Part shown: positions 17,055 to 26,036 of the stretch, in pieces
Numbering within the stretch: the first letter of the stretch is position 1
Layout: the number at the start of each line of letters is the position of its first letter
DNA from: Ensifer sp. LC163
GTDB taxonomy: Bacteria; Pseudomonadota; Alphaproteobacteria; Rhizobiales; Rhizobiaceae
Assembly: GCF_001695855.1 (NCBI RefSeq)
Contig: NZ_MBSS01000019.1
Location: 1-64,000, forward strand
Direction: 5' to 3'
Length of the DNA: 64,000 nucleotides
The notes under the pieces: generated by a model
What the model was told of the DNA's origin: nothing
Database searches by the model: none
What the model saw: the letters and a program-made list of their open reading frames with translations, nothing else
Position numbers and translations under genes: made by a program

Positions 17055-17264
17055 ATGACCCGCACTGAAATCATCAATCGCGCACTGGCCGCAGTCGCCG
17101 ACTCTCGCTTGAAGCGAGAGCGCGACAGTGAGCGCCGTAAGCAGATTTTTGGCCGTATCGACCTCACTGCACCTTTGCCGAAATTGAGCCGAGGCGTGCA
17201 ACTGAACTTGGATCTGGAGGGCGGCCGGAAACGGTCCGAGCTGACGAGGACAAAGTCCCATTGA
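17055..17264 (+). CDS. Small basic protein of unknown function, predicted SOS-regulated
   Basis: 69 aa, hydrophilic and rich in Arg and Lys. It has a predicted helical N-terminal part (I-I-N-R-A-L-A-A-V-A, then a run of charged residues including R-E-R-D-S-E-R-R-K) and no membrane segment, Cys or known domain. A GGAG precedes the ATG at 17055. The promoter directly upstream contains a perfect GAAC-N7-GAAC motif, so induction by DNA damage is likely. No family is recognised. Known SOS microproteins such as SulA or SidA act as division inhibitors, but this protein does not resemble them. Confidence 0.65.
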   Translation: MTRTEIINRALAAVADSRLKRERDSERRKQIFGRIDLTAPLPKLSRGVQLNLDLEGGRKRSELTRTKSH

Positions 17265-17514
17265 TCAGAAGAGCCACCGGGATCGGTGGCGGCGCACGGT
17301 CCGCGGCCGTCGGCTATGGCGTGTGATCGGCCTTGGCTGATCAGCCTTCGCCGGGAAGGCAGAACCCTGCGAGGCGCGGGCAAGGGTTTGCCGCTTGCGC
17401 GTGCGACACCAAGCCTCCGGCGAGCCGGAGAGATCACGGCCCGGCAGGGCATCAACATGTTCTGACGTTCGCTGCCGGCCGGCCTACCCAGCGTCAGAGC
17501 GATGCCAATGCTCG

Positions 17515-18768
17515 TCAGTGGTACCGGCTGATCGCCAGATCCGCCGTCTCGATCTCGGATTTGGTGCCGCTGATCAGATCGCTCAACACGCGGCCCGAGC
17601 CGCAGGCCATGGTCCAGCCGAGCGTGCCGTGACCGGAGTTGAGAAACAGGTTGGCGAAGCGGGTGGCGCCGACGACCGGCGTTCCATCCGGCGTCATTGG
17701 CCGCAATCCGGACCAGAAGGTTGCTTCCTTCTGGTTGCCCGCGCCGCCGAACAGGTCCTCGACGGAATGCTCGAGCGTCGCGCGACGTGTCTGCGGAAGA
17801 TCGTTGCTGAAGCCGGCAATCTCCGCCATGCCGCCGACACGAATGCGGTCGCCAAGCCGCGTGATGGCAATCTTGTAGGTCTCGTCCATGATCGTCGATA
17901 CCGGCGCACGCGTCTCATCGACGATCGGCACGGTGATGGAGTAGCCCTTCACGGGATAGACGGGCAGGCGAAGGCCGAGCGGCTTCAAAAGCGCTGGCGT
18001 ATAGCTGCCAAGCGCGGCGACGAAGATGTCGGAACGGATCTCGCCTTCTGCCGTTTCGACGGCGACGACGCGGTTGCCCTCCTGTCGAAGCCGGCGGATA
18101 TCGACGCCGAAGCGGAACTGGACACCGAGGGCTTCGGCGCGCTTCTGCAGCTCGTTGGTGAACTTGAAGCAGTCACCGGTTTCATCATTGGGCAACCGGA
18201 GACCGCCGACGATCTTGTCGCGGACCGGTTGGAGGCCCGGCTCTGCGGCCACGCAGCCCGCCGGATCGAGGACCTCGAAGGGGACGCCATCGGCCTTCAG
18301 CACCTCAATATCCTTGCCGATGCCGTCGAGCTGCTTGGCGGTCCGAAAGAGTTGCAGGGTGCCCTGTGTGCGGTGGTCATAGGCGATGCCCGTTTCCTCG
18401 CGCAGCGCAATCAGGCAATCGCGGCTGTATTCGGCAAGGCGGACCATCCGGCCCTTGTTGACGGCATAACGCGCCGATGTGCAGTTGCGCAGCATCGCCG
18501 TCATCCAGCGCCAGGTGGCAGCGTCCACCATCGGGCGGATGATCAAGGGCGCGTGCTTCATGAATAGCCACTTGAGCGCCTTCTGCGGGATGCCGGGTGC
18601 CGCCCAGGGGGAGGCATAGCCAGGAGAAATTTCGCCGGCATTGGCGAAGCTTGTCTCCAGCGCAGGACCGGATTGACGATCGAGAACGGTCACCTCGTGG
18701 CCCGCCTTGGCGAGATAATATGCCGAGGTCACGCCGATCACGCCGGCGCCCAAAATAGTAATCTTCAT
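17515..18768 (-). CDS. dadA: D-amino acid dehydrogenase
   Basis: 417 aa, the typical length of the DadA small subunit. The FAD-binding [13 protein letters not shown] motif starts at residue 7, and the family motif [17 protein letters not shown] appears near residue 40. C-terminal [14 protein letters not shown] closes the FAD site. It oxidises D-amino acids (D-alanine typically) to 2-oxo acids at the inner face of the membrane and passes electrons to the respiratory chain. AGGA precedes the ATG. No alanine racemase is adjacent; a divergent Lrp-type regulator probably controls it. Confidence 0.92.
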   Translation of the reverse strand: MKITILGAGVIGVTSAYYLAKAGHEVTVLDRQSGPALETSFANAGEISPGYASPWAAPGIPQKALKWLFMKHAPLIIRPMVDAATWRWMTAMLRNCTSARYAVNKGRMVRLAEYSRDCLIALREETGIAYDHRTQGTLQLFRTAKQLDGIGKDIEVLKADGVPFEVLDPAGCVAAEPGLQPVRDKIVGGLRLPNDETGDCFKFTNELQKRAEALGVQFRFGVDIRRLRQEGNRVVAVETAEGEIRSDIFVAALGSYTPALLKPLGLRLPVYPVKGYSITVPIVDETRAPVSTIMDETYKIAITRLGDRIRVGGMAEIAGFSNDLPQTRRATLEHSVEDLFGGAGNQKEATFWSGLRPMTPDGTPVVGATRFANLFLNSGHGTLGWTMACGSGRVLSDLISGTKSEIETADLAISRYH

Positions 18769-18978
18769 CGCATCCTCAGGATCACAGATCGATCGTCAAA
18801 AAGGCTGAGGCGCACGCAAGGTGCCTGCTGTTGCCAGCCCACCTCCCGGATCCCCAACACCGGCAGAATTGCGCTAGAACATAGTGAAATAATCGAGCGC
18901 GATCATGCGAAGTAGCGCTTGATAATTCGAGCATTCGCTGATTTTAAGAATGATCGGCGGAAAAATGAAAGAATCTGC

Positions 18979-19440
18979 ATGTCCGGTCTTGATGCTATCG
19001 ATCGCAACATCATTCGTCTGCTGCGCCTCAATGCACGCATGAGCAACACCAAGCTCGCGGCCGAGGTGGGGCTGTCGCCTTCGGCCTGCCTGAGGCGCAT
19101 CAATCTGCTGGAGCAGGGGGGCGTGATCCGCGGCTATACGGCGCTGGTCGGAAACGCTGACGGCGACAACGCCATCGCGGTGATCATCAACATCACGCTC
19201 GAACGCCAGACCGAGGAGCACCTCAATCGCTTCGAAGCGGCGGTGAGGAAACACCCGGAAATCCAGGAGTGCTACCTCATGACCGGCGGTTCCGATTATC
19301 TGTTGCGGGTGGAGGTCGAAACTGCCGGCGACTTCGAGCGCATCCACAAGGAAATCCTTGCAAAGCTCCCGGGCGTCCTGCGGATTCATTCGAGCTTTTC
19401 GATCCGCAACGTTCTCGTGTCGCGCTCAAGGCGGCGCTAG
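18979..19440 (+). CDS. Lrp/AsnC family transcriptional regulator
   Basis: 153 aa from the ATG at 18979, normal for the family. An N-terminal winged helix-turn-helix (D-A-I-D-R-N-I-I-R-L-L-R, then V-G-L-S-P-S-A-C-L-R-R-I) is followed by the RAM ligand-binding domain with E-C-Y-L-M-T-G-G-S-D-Y-L. It is divergent from dadA and most likely regulates it in response to an amino acid, as is common in alphaproteobacteria. The ribosome binding site is weak. A RIME-like repeat begins directly at its stop codon. Confidence 0.9.
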   Translation: MSGLDAIDRNIIRLLRLNARMSNTKLAAEVGLSPSACLRRINLLEQGGVIRGYTALVGNADGDNAIAVIINITLERQTEEHLNRFEAAVRKHPEIQECYLMTGGSDYLLRVEVETAGDFERIHKEILAKLPGVLRIHSSFSIRNVLVSRSRRR

Positions 19441-19548
19441 AGCATGTCGCGCAAAAGTGCGCGGCGGTTTTGCGATAACGACATGCGCAAGAACAAGAGC
19501 TTAAAGCGCAGCAAGCGAATCCTAGAGATCGCGACGCGCTTTAGGCCC
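19441..19548 (+). repeat. Rhizobial intergenic repeat, second type
   Basis: Starts with GAGCATGTCGCGCAAAAGTG and ends with GATCGCGACGCGCTTTAGG. Inside, CATGTCGCGCAAAA is followed by an inverted partner (TTTTGCGATAACGACATG), and AAAGCG...CGCTTT brackets the second half. It resembles repeats widely dispersed between genes in Sinorhizobium and relatives, and differs from the four copies of the first type in this window. Confidence 0.6.
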
Positions 19549-19580
19549 TGACCCTTGCTCGATCGTGTTGCTATGGCTGA

Positions 19581-19621
19581 ACCGGGTGCTGCTTCCGGCC
19601 TTGTGGAAAGCAGCACCCGGT
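19581..19621 (+). terminator. Long hairpin downstream of the Lrp-type gene
   Basis: Fourteen paired bases (ACCGGGTGCTGCTT 19581-19594 with AAGCAGCACCCGGT 19608-19621) close a 13-nt loop. There is no T run, so it may end transcription weakly or protect the 3' end of the upstream mRNA. Confidence 0.4.
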
Positions 19622-19702
19622 GGCTGACCAAACGAGTTTCGCCGCGCCGCCCGTCAACTGGCCTTGCCGGCGCAGAGGCCGTGTCGGCGTTGCCAGCGCG
19701 GA

Positions 19703-19960
19703 TCAGTGAAGCGCGCGCTGCGTTGGTGGCGTTGATTGCAGCCACGGCGGGAACGCCCGGCTCGAAACCAGACGTGCGATCAGGCGCCCGTTTGGACTGA
19801 GGACGTCCACGATCGCGCCACGATATTCGTATTCCTCGGCGAGTTCGTCGGCGATGAGCTGCCCGTAAGCGACCGCGCGACCGTCATTGGGGTGCTGTTT
19901 GCCGGCCGGATCGCGGCTCGTCACACCGGCCGCATGGATATGGTACATGTAGCGTGGCAT
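19703..19960 (-). CDS. DUF6894-like small protein
   Basis: 85 aa from the ATG at 19960, preceded by GGGAGCGG. It begins M-P-R-Y-M-Y-H-I-H, typical of small rhizobial proteins in which a P-R-Y/F-x-F-x-x family start is followed by a D-x-x-G segment (here D-P-A-G-K), a central helix and a beta hairpin (V-D-V-L-S-P-N-G-R). The function is unknown. No neighbour suggests a pathway. Confidence 0.6.
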   Translation of the reverse strand: MPRYMYHIHAAGVTSRDPAGKQHPNDGRAVAYGQLIADELAEEYEYRGAIVDVLSPNGRLIARLVSSRAFPPWLQSTPPTQRALH

Positions 19961-20344
19961 AGTCCGCCGCTCCCTTCCGATTTGCATGGGTTTTCAATGC
20001 TTCTCGCATCCACAACCGATGGCGGAGGGATGTCAGAGACACGCGATGACGGCATTTTATAACACGGTTTGTGGGGCCGTTCCCGTGACATGGGCGTGAC
20101 GGGCGAAATCGAAGTCGCTAAAATTCAGATAACAATTTGATAAGATGCCGCTTTTTCGGACCGCTATTGGCCGGTGCATCCGTGTAAGAGGCACCTGCGC
20201 GCCGGCATTTCGGCCCTCTCTGCACCCAAGGCGCAAGTGGCTGCTACGCATCGCCTGGCGCGATCGGACATCCGACCGGCGCTGAGCGCATGGCTGGTCT
20301 GCGAAGTCAGATCTACGAAATCGGGCGGTTTCTTGTATGGTCAA
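19961..20344. other. Gene-free stretch upstream of the sRNA
   Basis: No coding frame is convincing. The promoter of the sRNA must lie in its last 60 bases or so, but clear -35/-10 boxes could not be fixed. Confidence 0.4.
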
Positions 20345-20505
20345 CTCATCGAAGCGATGCATCTCCTCCCGCAGGACTTCGAGTGTGCAGGCGCTTTCTC
20401 CTCCTCCCAACGAGCGCTTGCCGGAATGGCGACACTCCTCCTCCCGGTTGCCATTCAATCCATTTAAAAAGCCTGCCGCACCTCCTCCCGCGGCAGGCTT
20501 TTTTC
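20345..20505 (+). ncRNA. Trans-acting sRNA with four anti-Shine-Dalgarno loops (alpha-r14/NfeR1 type)
   Basis: Four CTCCTCCC-type motifs occur at about 20360, 20400, 20437 and 20482. At least three sit in hairpin loops: AGGCGCT/AGCGCTT encloses the second, GAATGGC/GCCATTC the third, and AAAAAGCCTGCCGC/GCGGCAGGCTTTTTT the fourth, which is also a strong terminator ending at about 20505. Repeated CCUCCUCCC loops are the hallmark of the rhizobial alpha-r14 family, whose S. meliloti member NfeR1 pairs with ribosome binding sites of many mRNAs, including transporter genes, and affects osmoadaptation and nodulation. The 5' end is an estimate. No coding frame fits. Confidence 0.75.
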
Positions 20506-20708
20506 TTTGGCGCGGTCTTTGTGCAAGGCAGGGAGCGATCATCGAGAATTTGAGCTGGGCTCGAAAAGCGCGGTGCATCTTGCCCGTGTCGGGGTAAGCG
20601 AAGCGCATGGGCGCGCCACCGCAGGAGGCTTCGGACGAGGAGTGACGCGACTGTGAAACAGACAGCAGTCGACCCGGGCGCGTCAGGCGCCCGACCCGTC
20701 ACAATGGT

Positions 20709-21740
20709 CTAGCTCGCGCGCTTGGCGAGCCAGTTCTGCCATTCATTCTCGTTGCCGTGGAACACGTTGAGGTCGATCTTGCCTTCGACGCCGTGCGAGA
20801 GGCCCGAGCCCGAATACTGCCAGAAGACCCACTTGCGACCTGGATATCTCTTGGAGGGATGAGCTGCCACCGAGCGCAGCCAGAACGGGTAGTCGAGCAG
20901 TTCGCCCGTCAGGTTGTCTTGATAGAAATCCGGGGCGGTGTAGATGATCGGGCGCTGGCCGTAATGCGCCTCGAGCTTGTCCATGAAGACCTGCATCTTT
21001 TCGAGCACGCGGGCGCGCGACAGGCGCCTCTTGCAGCTCGACTCGCCGTTGTATTCGACATCGATCACCGGCGGCAGTGCTCCAGCTTCTCTCGGAACAT
21101 TGCGGATGAACCAGTCGGCCTGCTCGCCGGCTGTCCGGCACCAATAGAAGAAGTGATAGGCACCGCGCTTCAGCCCGGCTTCCTTTGCCTTGCGCCAGTT
21201 CTTCTTAAACATCGGATCGAGGTGGTCGCCGCCGTCGGTCGCCTTGATATAGGCGAAGTTGGCACCCTGCGTGCGCAGCTTGGCCCAGTCGATATCGCCC
21301 TGCCAGCGCGACACGTCGACGCCATGGACGGCAAGTTTGCGTGGCGATGTGCGCCCGAAGTTGATCGGCTTGGCGTCGCGGAAGCGATGTCCATAGATCT
21401 GTGTGCGCGTTCCCGGCGTGGTCAGGACCGCGGGTGTTGCCGGCGGGATCACAGCGACGGGCCGCTCCAGCGGCAAGGGCGTCTCGGCCGTCCTTGCCTC
21501 CGGCCGGAAGGCTTCGGGTTCCGGCACCGGTCCGGCCCAGGCGAGCATCTTCTGTGGCGGGGCTGCTTGCGCCGCCACGACGCCGACATTGGCCGAAGGC
21601 ACGGGAGATGAGGGCACGACCGAGCTCGTCGTTTCGCGCGACGGCTGCTGCGGCACGATGGTGTCCAGCGTCGAACTGGACGTGCAGCCTGCCAAAGCCA
21701 GGCAGGCAAGGAACATTGCTGGCACAGCTGATAAACGCAT
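20709..21740 (-). CDS. Lipoprotein with GH25 (Chalaropsis-type lysozyme) domain
   Basis: 343 aa from the ATG at 21740; the frame is open upstream and an ATG at 21761 is possible. A signal peptide with lipobox L-A-L-A-G-C anchors it as a lipoprotein. A Pro-rich linker of roughly 100 residues follows, then the GH25 domain from about 140: G-V-D-V-S-R-W-Q-G near its start and V-I-D-V-E-Y (catalytic Asp-x-Glu) in the middle, with Y-H-F-F-Y-W between. It should cleave the muramyl-glucosaminyl bond of peptidoglycan in the periplasm. It is a single gene. Confidence 0.9.
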   Translation of the reverse strand: MRLSAVPAMFLACLALAGCTSSSTLDTIVPQQPSRETTSSVVPSSPVPSANVGVVAAQAAPPQKMLAWAGPVPEPEAFRPEARTAETPLPLERPVAVIPPATPAVLTTPGTRTQIYGHRFRDAKPINFGRTSPRKLAVHGVDVSRWQGDIDWAKLRTQGANFAYIKATDGGDHLDPMFKKNWRKAKEAGLKRGAYHFFYWCRTAGEQADWFIRNVPREAGALPPVIDVEYNGESSCKRRLSRARVLEKMQVFMDKLEAHYGQRPIIYTAPDFYQDNLTGELLDYPFWLRSVAAHPSKRYPGRKWVFWQYSGSGLSHGVEGKIDLNVFHGNENEWQNWLAKRAS

Positions 21741-22062
21741 GAGCACCCGTACGCAAAACATTGTCGACGGCGAATAACGGTGCCGCCGGGACCCCATTGA
21801 TGTGAAATTGCTAACGGAAACTTACCGGAAAAGATTAAATACAATCTTTACGATCGATCCCCCTACGGCGAGCCCACCGGAAAACGCTCTGCGGCCTCGG
21901 CCTCGTCCTCGATTAATAGCACCCGCATGAAACCGCCTCGCCTTGCACGACGCTCCGACGCACGGCGATCCTGGCGCACTTTCATTGAGTGAACCTGTCA
22001 TCGCCCGGAAATGAACCATACCCGGTTCAATCAGCGACGAGGCGTGAGCCTCGGCGCATCTC
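21741..22062. other. Gene-free stretch
   Basis: This region upstream of the GH25 gene and downstream of the Rrf2 gene shows no gene, repeat or clear terminator. Confidence 0.4.
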
Positions 22063-22572
22063 TCAGCTCTGCTCTGTGGGATGACGTGTGCACGATGGCA
22101 ACCTGTTACCCATGACAGCGCCATAGCGCCTTTCGAAATCCGCGGCGATATCAGAAATGGCGACCTCGCCGAGGCGCGCGAGCAGCAAGGCCTCGGCCTC
22201 ATCGAGCGTTCGCTCCAGCGCCGAATTGACCGCCTGTTCCACCAGGCATTGCGGTTCGTCGGTTGCGACACCCATGGCGAAGAAGCCGGGACTGCCGATG
22301 GTTCGATAGACGTCGAGGAGGGTGATATCGGAAAGTGGGCGCGACAACGTCCAGCCGCCGCCGTGGCCTTTCTCTGAAGACACGTAACCGGCGTCGCGAA
22401 GTCCGGCCATCGTCCGGCGCACGACGGCGGAGTTCGTGCCAAGCATCCTGGCGATCGTCTCGGATGTCATCGGGTCCGCATGCTTTTCCATGTGCAGCAA
22501 CACATGCAGCAGTCGTGAGAGTCGTCCGTCCTGTCGCAATTGCAACCTTCCCTGTTTTGCATCTGATAGCAT
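22063..22572 (-). CDS. Rrf2 family transcriptional regulator
   Basis: 169 aa. The winged helix-turn-helix shows T-S-E-T-I-A-R-M-L-G-T-N-S-A-V-V-R-R-T and then G-L-R-D-A-G-Y-V-S-S-E-K-G-H-G-G-G-W, the typical Rrf2 wing. The region where IscR-like members carry three Cys has only one (P-Q-C-L-V-E), so an Fe-S cluster of the IscR type is unlikely. It lies 69 nt downstream of the flavin oxidoreductase gene on the same strand and probably controls that operon. Confidence 0.87.
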   Translation of the reverse strand: MLSDAKQGRLQLRQDGRLSRLLHVLLHMEKHADPMTSETIARMLGTNSAVVRRTMAGLRDAGYVSSEKGHGGGWTLSRPLSDITLLDVYRTIGSPGFFAMGVATDEPQCLVEQAVNSALERTLDEAEALLLARLGEVAISDIAADFERRYGAVMGNRLPSCTRHPTEQS

Positions 22573-22641
22573 GGAAAGTGCGGGCCAGGGGAGCCCGCGG
22601 TTCGATTGTCGAGCGCGGGATTTCGGGGCAGCGATCGTCCG

Positions 22642-23529
22642 TCAGTCAAACATCAGCGACCGGTGGGTGGCGGCTCCGGCCATGGCGCCGTCTCCAACCG
22701 CCAGCGCGACCGATCCGGTCGGCCTTGCCGCATCACCGCAGGCGAAGACGCCGGGAACCGTCGTTGCCTTCATGGCATCGGTTCGGATGTAGCGTCCGAG
22801 CGGGCCGTCGTCGAAGATGCAGCCGAGCTGGTCGGCAAATGGCGCCGAGACCACCGTCCTGGTGGTGGTGAATATGCCGTCCATCGGCAGTATCCGCCCA
22901 TCCCGCATGACAACGTCGACGCGCTCACCGTCGAGCCTGTCGATCACCCCTCGCTCCACTGTGACATTGCGCCCTTGAAGCTGCTGCAGTTGGTCCGCAT
23001 CGGGTTCGAATGCGCCGTTGAGAAAGAAGGTGGTTGGACCCCAGTCCGGCAGCATCAGTGCCTGATGCATCGAAAGCGGCGACGTCGCAAGCACGCCGAT
23101 CCTGCCCTCGTTAAGTTCGTAGCCATGGCAATAGGGGCAGTGGAAGACGCTGCTGCCCCAGCGTTCGGCAAGGCCCGCAAGCTCCGGCAGGACATCGGTG
23201 ACGCCGGTGGCGAGGACAAGCCGTTTTCCAATGGCGTCGGAGCCATGCCGCAGGGCGACCTTGAAGCCATCCTGCACGCGCTCGGCATTTTTGGCCTCGG
23301 TCTGCTGCCATTCGACCGTCCGGTATTCCATCAATTGTGAGCGGGCGTCGGCGGCGATCTGCGCCGGAGTGCTGCCATCCTGGGTCAGAAAGCCGTGCGA
23401 CGTCCGGGCGAAACGGTTCCTGCGCAAGCCGATGTCGATAACCAGCACCTTGCGGCGCGCGCGGGCGAGTTGAAGGCCGGCGGAAAGCCCGGCGTAGCTG
23501 CCGCCAAGGATGATTGCATCGTAGGTCAT
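22642..23529 (-). CDS. Thioredoxin-reductase-like NAD(P)/FAD-dependent oxidoreductase
   Basis: 295 aa, the length of low-molecular-weight thioredoxin reductases. FAD motif G-G-S-Y-A-G-L-S-A-G lies near residue 9 and the second nucleotide region is around 140. The C-P-Y-C-H-G-Y-E motif is the C-x-x-C disulfide of the family, and F-A-C-G-D-A-A-R-P closes the FAD site. It may reduce a disulfide protein or small molecule; it is not the housekeeping TrxB, and relatives next to Rrf2 regulators are often stress-related. A TTCAT-N7-ATGAA dyad lies upstream. Confidence 0.85.
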   Translation of the reverse strand: MTYDAIILGGSYAGLSAGLQLARARRKVLVIDIGLRRNRFARTSHGFLTQDGSTPAQIAADARSQLMEYRTVEWQQTEAKNAERVQDGFKVALRHGSDAIGKRLVLATGVTDVLPELAGLAERWGSSVFHCPYCHGYELNEGRIGVLATSPLSMHQALMLPDWGPTTFFLNGAFEPDADQLQQLQGRNVTVERGVIDRLDGERVDVVMRDGRILPMDGIFTTTRTVVSAPFADQLGCIFDDGPLGRYIRTDAMKATTVPGVFACGDAARPTGSVALAVGDGAMAGAATHRSLMFD

Positions 23530-23880
23530 ATCGGGCCTCTTTTTACGAGTTACGCATCTTCATATGTTACATGAATGAGGTCCGCAATATCATGGAACAA
23601 CAAAAGTTTCGTGATTCGATTCGAAGACGATGATACCGACGCCGCCGATCGACCCCGGCCAGGGGCACAGGTGCCAACCGACAGGCTTGTCAGCGGTCGG
23701 GCCAATGGACCCGCACCTAAAGTTGCTCCGTTGCTCTTTCCCGGCAGACAAAAATCCGCCCATTTGGTAGTCGAAAGCATCGCATTGATGCGTGTTCAGC
23801 CTCGGTCCCCGGCCTCGGGGATTGGCACGCTTCCCGCCAAGGTCCCATGCGGGACGACCTGATGAACGCCCGGATTTCCC
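23530..23880. other. Intergenic region between divergent genes
   Basis: Apart from the dyad at 23559-23575 no gene or repeat is seen in this 351-nt stretch. Confidence 0.4.
23559..23575. promoter_or_regulatory. Candidate operator upstream of the oxidoreductase-Rrf2 unit
   Basis: TTCATATGTTACATGAA has 5-bp inverted arms around 7 bases and sits 30-46 nt before the start codon at 23529, where a repressor would compete with RNA polymerase. Assignment to the Rrf2 protein rests on proximity. Confidence 0.4.
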
Positions 23881-24468
23881 ATGCTTCGCAGTTTGTACAA
23901 TTGGACGATGGACCTCGCTGGCCGGAAGTCGGCCGCCTGGTGGCTTTCCCTTGTCGCCTTCGTCGAAAGCTCCGTCTTCGTCGTTCCTGCCGACGTCCTG
24001 TTTCTGCCGATGGTGTTGGCAAAGCCGCATAGAGCCTATCGCTACGCTTTCCTTGCCACCCTTTTTTCGGTGCTTGGCGGCATCGCGGGCTGGTTCCTCG
24101 GACATTATGCCTTCGATGCGATCGCCCGTCCGATCCTGCAGTTCTACGGCAAGATCGACGCGTTCGAAGCGATGCGCGCGTCGGTCGATATGGAGGCGAT
24201 CGTGCTCTTGCTGGTGACGTCAGGGCTGGCGCATGTTCCGCCGATGAAGGTCGTCACGATCCTGTCGGGAGCCGCCAATGTCAGCCTTGGCATGTTCATC
24301 GCATCGGCGGTGATCACACGTGGCGCGCGCTTCTTCATCCTCGCCGCGGTTCTTCGTCGGCACGGCGACCCCGTCCGGCATTTCATCGAGAAGCGCCTGG
24401 GTTTGATTGCCGCCGTCGGCGCCGCAGCGCTCATCCTGCTTTACGGCGTTTACGTTCTCGCGAAGTAA
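23881..24468 (+). CDS. YqaA family (SNARE-associated/VTT-like) membrane protein
   Basis: 195 aa with about five hydrophobic segments. Family marks are F-V-E-S-S-V-F-V-V-P-A-D-V-L near residue 27 (the E-x-S-x-x-P-x-x pattern), G-G-I-A-G-W-F-L-G in the next helix and a second half ending in a membrane helix. YqaA/DedA-like proteins act in the inner membrane and some flip lipids. The role of this branch is not known. It stands alone between regulators and a glycan gene pair. Confidence 0.82.
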   Translation: MLRSLYNWTMDLAGRKSAAWWLSLVAFVESSVFVVPADVLFLPMVLAKPHRAYRYAFLATLFSVLGGIAGWFLGHYAFDAIARPILQFYGKIDAFEAMRASVDMEAIVLLLVTSGLAHVPPMKVVTILSGAANVSLGMFIASAVITRGARFFILAAVLRRHGDPVRHFIEKRLGLIAAVGAAALILLYGVYVLAK

Positions 24469-24753
24469 GAGCCGCAAGCCGGAGCGCGGCCGGAAATCTG
24501 CGCACGGCAGGACAATCGCCATGACTGCAACCAGCGTCGGAGTCCCTTCCTCGGCTGCATGCGCAGTTGTATCGGGGAACGGAGACGTGCCGTCGACGCA
24601 GGTTGCCGTCTTTTTGATGCTACTCGCAGTCTCGCCCCGCTCGTTGGCGCCCGGCATCTACCGCAAATTGATATCTTGCAAACCGGCGATGAGAGGTGGC
24701 CAAATGGGAGAAACCCAGGTCGCGCAGTTAAAGTCTCAGAGAGGCAAGTCTTC

Positions 24754-26025
24754 ATGCGGCTTATCGTTGTCAACGACGTGTCGGAGGCCCTGGGCGGTGC
24801 GACCAAGGTTGCGCTCCAATGCGTTGAGGCTGGTGTTGCGGCGGGGCTCGACTGTGCCGTTCTAGTCGGTGACGACGGCGCAGGCATTCGTTCCCGATTC
24901 CCGGGCGTGCAGGTGGAAGCGCTGGGCGAGCGCCCTTTGCGCGACGGCGTCCATTTCACAAACCTGTTCGACAGGAATTTCAACGTTCGGGCCTATCGTG
25001 CGTTGCGCCGTTTGCTCAAGACCGGGAACGACACGGTCGTTCATGTTCACGGCTGGTCGCAGATCCTGTCGCCCTCGATCTTTCACGCGCTTGCACGCAG
25101 TGAAGCCCAGATCATCGTCACCGCGCATGATTTTTTCCTGACCTGTCCGAACGGCGCCTATGTTCACTATGGGAGGGGCGATATCTGCGCTGAAAAACCG
25201 CTGTCTGCCGGTTGCCTTGCCAGCGCCTGCGACAAGCGCAACTACCCCCACAAGCTGTGGCGCTTTGCCCGATCGATGACGCAGAGTGCCGCGGGCGCGG
25301 CCTTCTGGGCGCGCGTCGGCGTTATTCTGGCACATGAGGGCATGGAGTCATACCTAAGCGAGGGCCCCCTTCGAAACTTCCTGACATTGCGCACCCCGTC
25401 GACGCCGCTCACGCAATCCCCGGTCGAGGCCTGGAAAAACGAACGCGCCATGTTTCTTGGCCGCATGTCGGTGGAAAAGGGTGTTCGGACCCTCGCCGAG
25501 GCGCTCAACGCCACGGGCAAGGCGGCGACCTTGATCGGGCGAGGGCCGTTGCTCCAAGAGATACAGCGGACTCTTCCGCACTGCCATGTTCCAGGCTGGC
25601 TCGATGACGACGAGGTTGCCGCCGTCGCGTCCAGGGCGCGCTATTTCTTCATGCCGTCAAGGATGCCCGAACCCTATGGTCTGGTGGCTGCCGAGGCGCT
25701 GATGTCCGGGATACCGGTGATCGCCAGCAGCAACGCCCTAATTGCCACGGAGATCGAGGAGCATCAGGCCGGGCTGGTGTTCGAGAGCGGCAATGCGCGA
25801 TCTCTCGCCGAGACAATGGCGCTGATGGAGAGCGACGGTCTGGTGCGGCACCTGAGCAGGGGGGCTTTCGCCTATGGCAAGAAGGTCGCGCCCTCGAGAG
25901 ACGAATGGCGCCAGCGGATAATCGACATCTACTCGGGACGGCTCGAATTCGTGACGCATGACAAGCTGAAAGAGCTAATCGGGCGGCCCGCCCGACAGGA
26001 GTTCGAAATGGCCGGTCGGATCTGA
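24754..26025 (+). CDS. GT4-type glycosyltransferase
   Basis: 423 aa from the ATG at 24754, preceded by AGAGG; earlier in-frame starts lack support. It is a GT-B glycosyltransferase. N-terminal V-N-D-V-S-E-A-L-G-G-A-T is the acceptor-side loop, H-G-W-S-Q and T-A-H-D-F-F-L-T-C-P follow, then the donor-binding half with F-L-G-R-M-S-V-E-K-G. The E-x7-E motif is E-P-Y-G-L-V-A-A-E. Several Cys lie at 150-180 (C-P, C-A, C-L, C-D), a pattern seen in some cell-wall glycosyltransferases. It is co-transcribed with the epimerase gene 11 nt downstream. The polymer is unknown. Confidence 0.85.
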   Translation: MRLIVVNDVSEALGGATKVALQCVEAGVAAGLDCAVLVGDDGAGIRSRFPGVQVEALGERPLRDGVHFTNLFDRNFNVRAYRALRRLLKTGNDTVVHVHGWSQILSPSIFHALARSEAQIIVTAHDFFLTCPNGAYVHYGRGDICAEKPLSAGCLASACDKRNYPHKLWRFARSMTQSAAGAAFWARVGVILAHEGMESYLSEGPLRNFLTLRTPSTPLTQSPVEAWKNERAMFLGRMSVEKGVRTLAEALNATGKAATLIGRGPLLQEIQRTLPHCHVPGWLDDDEVAAVASRARYFFMPSRMPEPYGLVAAEALMSGIPVIASSNALIATEIEEHQAGLVFESGNARSLAETMALMESDGLVRHLSRGAFAYGKKVAPSRDEWRQRIIDIYSGRLEFVTHDKLKELIGRPARQEFEMAGRI

Positions 26026-26036
26026 AAGGGAGCAGG

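Noticed and set aside
17395-18567. 390-codon frame opposite dadA
   Set aside because: Composition is of the antisense type and dadA is certain on the other strand.
20640-20708. GGGCGC/GCGCCC hairpin after the GH25 gene as a terminator
   Set aside because: Six-bp stem without a T run; too weak to call.
24521-24865. Open frame starting upstream of the glycosyltransferase gene and overlapping it
   Set aside because: No motif, and it runs 110 nt into the certain gene in another frame.
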